Shown here in pieces: positions 7,021 through 8,785 of a DNA stretch of 8,785 bases. A model generated the notes under the pieces. That model saw only the letters and a program-made list of their open reading frames with translations. It ran no database searches and was not told the DNA's origin. This stretch comes from Planctomycetota bacterium (GTDB lineage: Bacteria > Planctomycetota > Planctomycetia > Pirellulales > Lacipirellulaceae), in NCBI GenBank assembly GCA_024278035.1, contig JAJRUA010000113.1, forward strand, positions 1 through 8,785. The letters are read 5' to 3'. Made by a program: the position numbers and the translations under genes. Every line of letters starts with the position of its first letter. Position 1 is the stretch's first letter.

Positions 7021-7049
7021 TTGCAATTCGTGCTCCTTTGGCCGACAAT
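7021..7049 (+). promoter_or_regulatory. Possible promoter for the first YbjQ gene
   Basis: TTGCAA at 7021-7026 and GACAAT at 7044-7049 are 17 bp apart, each 4 of 6 to the sigma-70 consensus. Spacing and position (about 40 bases before the start at 7088) fit, but the match is modest. Confidence 0.3.
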
Positions 7050-7087
7050 CATGACGCCCCGCTTCTCTCGCCCACCAACCCCAACGG

Positions 7088-7420
7088 ATGCCGATGATCG
7101 TTACCAATACCGAAACCATCCCAGGCCAGCGAATCACCGCGATCAAGGGCCTCGTCCAAGGCAACACCGTCCGGGCGAAACACGCCGGTCGCGATATTGC
7201 CGCCTCGTTCAAAAATCTCATCGGAGGAGAGCTGAAGGGCTATACCGAGCTCCTGACCGAATCACGTCGCCAAGCGACCGAGCGGATGATGGCCCAGGCC
7301 CAACAGCTTGGGGCCAACGCCATTGTCAACGTCCGCTTCACAACCAGTGCCGTCACCGCCGGTGCAGCGGAGCTATACGCCTACGGCACGGCTGTCGTAG
7401 TCCAAGAAGTAACCAACTAG
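7088..7420 (+). CDS. YbjQ/UPF0145 family protein
   Basis: A 110-residue soluble protein of the YbjQ family (UPF0145), small domains known from structures to form ring-like oligomers. The family signature is clear: MIVTNTETIPGQRI at the N-terminus, then LIGGELKGYTELLTESRRQA near 44-63, and LGANAIVNVRF followed by a strand ending AYGTAVVVQ. Databases call the family putative heavy-metal-binding, yet this protein has no cysteine and a single histidine (H32), so metal binding is not supported by its sequence. Its cellular role is unknown. The Met at 7094 fits the usual family start at least as well as 7088. It is followed after 106 bp, with a repeat in between, by a membrane-anchored relative. 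Confidence 0.85.
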   Translation: MPMIVTNTETIPGQRITAIKGLVQGNTVRAKHAGRDIAASFKNLIGGELKGYTELLTESRRQATERMMAQAQQLGANAIVNVRFTTSAVTAGAAELYAYGTAVVVQEVTN

Positions 7421-7432
7421 AACCGAGGGAAA

Positions 7433-7483
7433 GAAAAGCTGAACCACAAAAATTACAAAGAACAACGAAATGCCTTTGTGGTT
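7433..7483 (+). repeat. Diverged intergenic repeat, copy 2, with inverted-repeat arms
   Basis: Positions 7433-7470 match copy 1 (minus strand of 1458-1495) at 28 of 38 positions. In addition AACCACAAA (7442-7450) is exactly complementary to TTTGTGGTT (7475-7483), 9 bp separated by 24 bases, and T-rich sequence follows. It could fold in RNA as a stem with a large loop and act as a partial terminator between the two YbjQ genes. AACCACAAA-type A-rich repeats occur between genes in several planctomycetes as I recall them. Confidence 0.5.
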
Positions 7484-7487
7484 TATT

Positions 7488-7515
7488 TTGGCCTTCAACC
7501 CTTCTCTTTTATAAG
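7488..7515 (+). promoter_or_regulatory. Possible promoter giving a nearly leaderless mRNA
   Basis: TATAAG at 7510-7515 is 5 of 6 to the -10 consensus, with TTGGCC (4 of 6) 16 bp upstream at 7488-7493. The start codon at 7527 is only 11 bases beyond the -10 box, so the mRNA would have almost no leader. No strong Shine-Dalgarno precedes 7527, which agrees with that. Weak evidence. Confidence 0.25.
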
Positions 7516-7526
7516 GCATCCAACTG

Positions 7527-8009
7527 ATGACGGAACTCGCCATCCAGATAGGATTCGTTCTGTTTTTTCTCGGGCTCGGTTTCTTTGCCGGCAGTTTCTT
7601 TGAGCGACGACACTTTCGTTGCCTCGAACGCCGTGAGAAAGAAACGGCCCATCTCATCGTTACGCAACTCAAGTCGTTTCCTGGAGGCGTGTCGCCTGAG
7701 CTGACGCCAAAAATGTTTGCTGCCGAGTCCGTTATTGCCTGCGATTATTTCAAATCGTTCCTCTCCGGCATACGTAAGTTCTTCGGCGGCGAGCTGGGAA
7801 GCTACCTCTCACTACTCGAACGGGCTCGTCGGGAAGCACAAGTGCGGATTCTCGAACAGGCAACAGCCGAGGGGTACGACACCCTTTGCAATTTGCGACT
7901 CGAAACGGTCGATATCGGTGGAGCAACCAACCCAAAGCGGCGAGCCGTGACCGTAGCGATCCTTGCCTCCGGCACCGCCTACAAGCGAAAGCCCCGGCCC
8001 AAGGCCTAG
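7527..8009 (+). CDS. Membrane-anchored YbjQ-like protein
   Basis: A 160-residue protein with one N-terminal membrane helix (about residues 5-24, rich in Phe, Leu and Gly) followed by basic residues (ERRHFRCLERRE), so the rest should face the cytoplasm. From about 68 on it is a YbjQ domain: VIACDYFKSFLSGIRKFFGGELGSY, then ERARREAQVRILEQATAEGYDTLCNLRLETV and a final strand AILASGTAYK. These blocks line up with the upstream 110-residue protein (GGEL-x2-Y-x2-LL-E-x-RR-A), so the two are paralogues, one free and one tethered. It has three cysteines (C32, C72, C121), not in a recognised metal site. A PrsW-like protease gene begins one base after its stop, so the two are almost surely co-transcribed. 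Function unknown. Confidence 0.8.
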   Translation: MTELAIQIGFVLFFLGLGFFAGSFFERRHFRCLERREKETAHLIVTQLKSFPGGVSPELTPKMFAAESVIACDYFKSFLSGIRKFFGGELGSYLSLLERARREAQVRILEQATAEGYDTLCNLRLETVDIGGATNPKRRAVTVAILASGTAYKRKPRPKA

Positions 8010-8010
8010 G

Positions 8011-8785
8011 GTGAGCCCACCAAGCAACGACCCGTCGATCGACGCCGAACCTCACCTTCGCCGAAGCCGCGCAAGTGGCGACCGTTTGGCCGACGAGCCG
8101 GCCCACTCGATGGATGCGCCTGCCGAACCCGACGATGTCGAACACACGGTTTGGGACGAGCCGACGCTTGTCTCTCAAACTGGCGGTGCCGAAGCGCCCG
8201 AGGGCCAGCTCACCTACGCCCGTTGGCTCGAAGCGGGAATCGCTCGCACAACGTGGCTTGAATCGTGGGGCGTCACGCTGTTGGTGGTCTTAGCCGCCGG
8301 CCCGTGGGGCATTTTGGGAGCGTTCAGTGCCGCACAAACGGGAGGCACCATCGGCTGGACGAACCTTCTCGCCGCTGGTGTGCTTGCTCCGGTAACCGAA
8401 GAGATCACCAAACTGGCCGCCGCGCTTTGGGTCGTCGAAAAGCGTCCCCATTGGTTCAAGTCGATGTGGCAAGTGCTGATCTGCGCCGCGGCGGGCGGTC
8501 TTGCTTTTGCCGCAATCGAAAACTTGATCTACACCTATGTCTACATCCCCGACGGTAGTCAAGCCTTCCGCACTTGGCGCTGGACCGTCTGCACCGGCTT
8601 GCATCTGAACTGTTCAACGCTCGCCGGCTTCGGCTTGGTAAGGATTTGGGGCAACGCCAGCCGCGAACGCCGCCGCCCCGAGCTGGCGCTCGGTATGCCC
8701 TTCTTCGCCATGGCGATGGTCGGCCACGGGCTTTACAACGTGACGGTGACGTTCGCTGAGGCAGCGGGGTGGTTGACGTTCGAGT
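8011..8785 (+). CDS. PrsW-like intramembrane metalloprotease (3' partial)
   Basis: The frame runs open for 258 codons from a GTG at 8011 to the window edge. After a hydrophilic, acidic N-terminus of about 80 residues come several membrane segments carrying the PrsW-type motifs: APVTEEITK (E130, E131, K134), FAAIENLIY (E170, N171), a membrane histidine H198 in GLHLNCSTLAGF, and GHGLYN (H239, N243). In PrsW and relatives, conserved Glu and His residues in the membrane form a metal site for cleaving other membrane proteins, for instance anti-sigma factors. The GTG is one base after the previous stop, preceded by AAGG; an ATG at 8110 (residue 34) is the alternative start and would keep every motif. 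The target is unknown; the neighbouring tethered YbjQ protein is a candidate only by position. Confidence 0.82.
   Translation, partial: MSPPSNDPSIDAEPHLRRSRASGDRLADEPAHSMDAPAEPDDVEHTVWDEPTLVSQTGGAEAPEGQLTYARWLEAGIARTTWLESWGVTLLVVLAAGPWGILGAFSAAQTGGTIGWTNLLAAGVLAPVTEEITKLAAALWVVEKRPHWFKSMWQVLICAAAGGLAFAAIENLIYTYVYIPDGSQAFRTWRWTVCTGLHLNCSTLAGFGLVRIWGNASRERRRPELALGMPFFAMAMVGHGLYNVTVTFAEAAGWLTFE

Noticed and set aside
6949..7527. A 192-codon plus-strand frame starting in the glnS/YbjQ spacer
   Set aside because: It runs through the YbjQ gene in the wrong frame; its translation is Arg/Pro-rich and matches no family, whereas the YbjQ frame is well supported.
8075..8759. Short frames on both strands at the right end
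   Set aside because: All overlap the 258-codon frame from 8011 that carries the complete PrsW motif set; they are shadows.

Overview
The window looks like a piece of a chromosome from a planctomycete, probably of the Pirellulales type. The reasons are moderate GC, genes spread as short units on both strands, an alginate-export-type outer-membrane porin, a free-standing accD, a REP-like palindrome of a kind I associate with planctomycete genomes, and intergenic A-rich repeats. This placement comes from family knowledge and general look. No 16S or other phylogenetic marker is present, and no search was run.

Layout. Position 1 to 1310 (+) is the 3' part of an alginate-export-family beta-barrel porin, followed by a clear intrinsic terminator at 1436-1462. 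A GNAT acetyltransferase (1494-2138, -) converges on it. A 314-bp divergent spacer with a good sigma-70-like promoter leads to accD (2453-3367, +), the carboxyltransferase beta subunit of acetyl-CoA carboxylase. Next is a small two-gene unit: a 79-residue protein (3466-3705) overlaps by 35 bp a minimal nucleotidyltransferase (3671-4240). The pair resembles the Rv0078B/Rv0078A-type antitoxin/toxin arrangement, and a REP-like palindrome lies directly upstream. A six-TM voltage-gated potassium channel with a C-terminal zinc ribbon (4335-5195, +) converges on glnS (5246-6931, -), glutaminyl-tRNA synthetase.

The right end (7088-8785, +) holds a soluble YbjQ/UPF0145 protein, a second YbjQ-type protein with an N-terminal membrane anchor, and, one base after the latter's stop codon, a PrsW-like intramembrane metalloprotease that runs off the window. 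The last two are almost certainly co-transcribed. Whether they form one functional system with the first YbjQ gene is a hypothesis.

Most of the window is ordinary housekeeping and envelope content. The parts worth a second look are the candidate toxin-antitoxin pair with its REP-like palindrome, the YbjQ/YbjQ/PrsW cluster, the zinc-ribbon channel, and two diverged copies of an intergenic repeat. I saw no rRNA, tRNA, CRISPR array, insertion sequence or phage gene.
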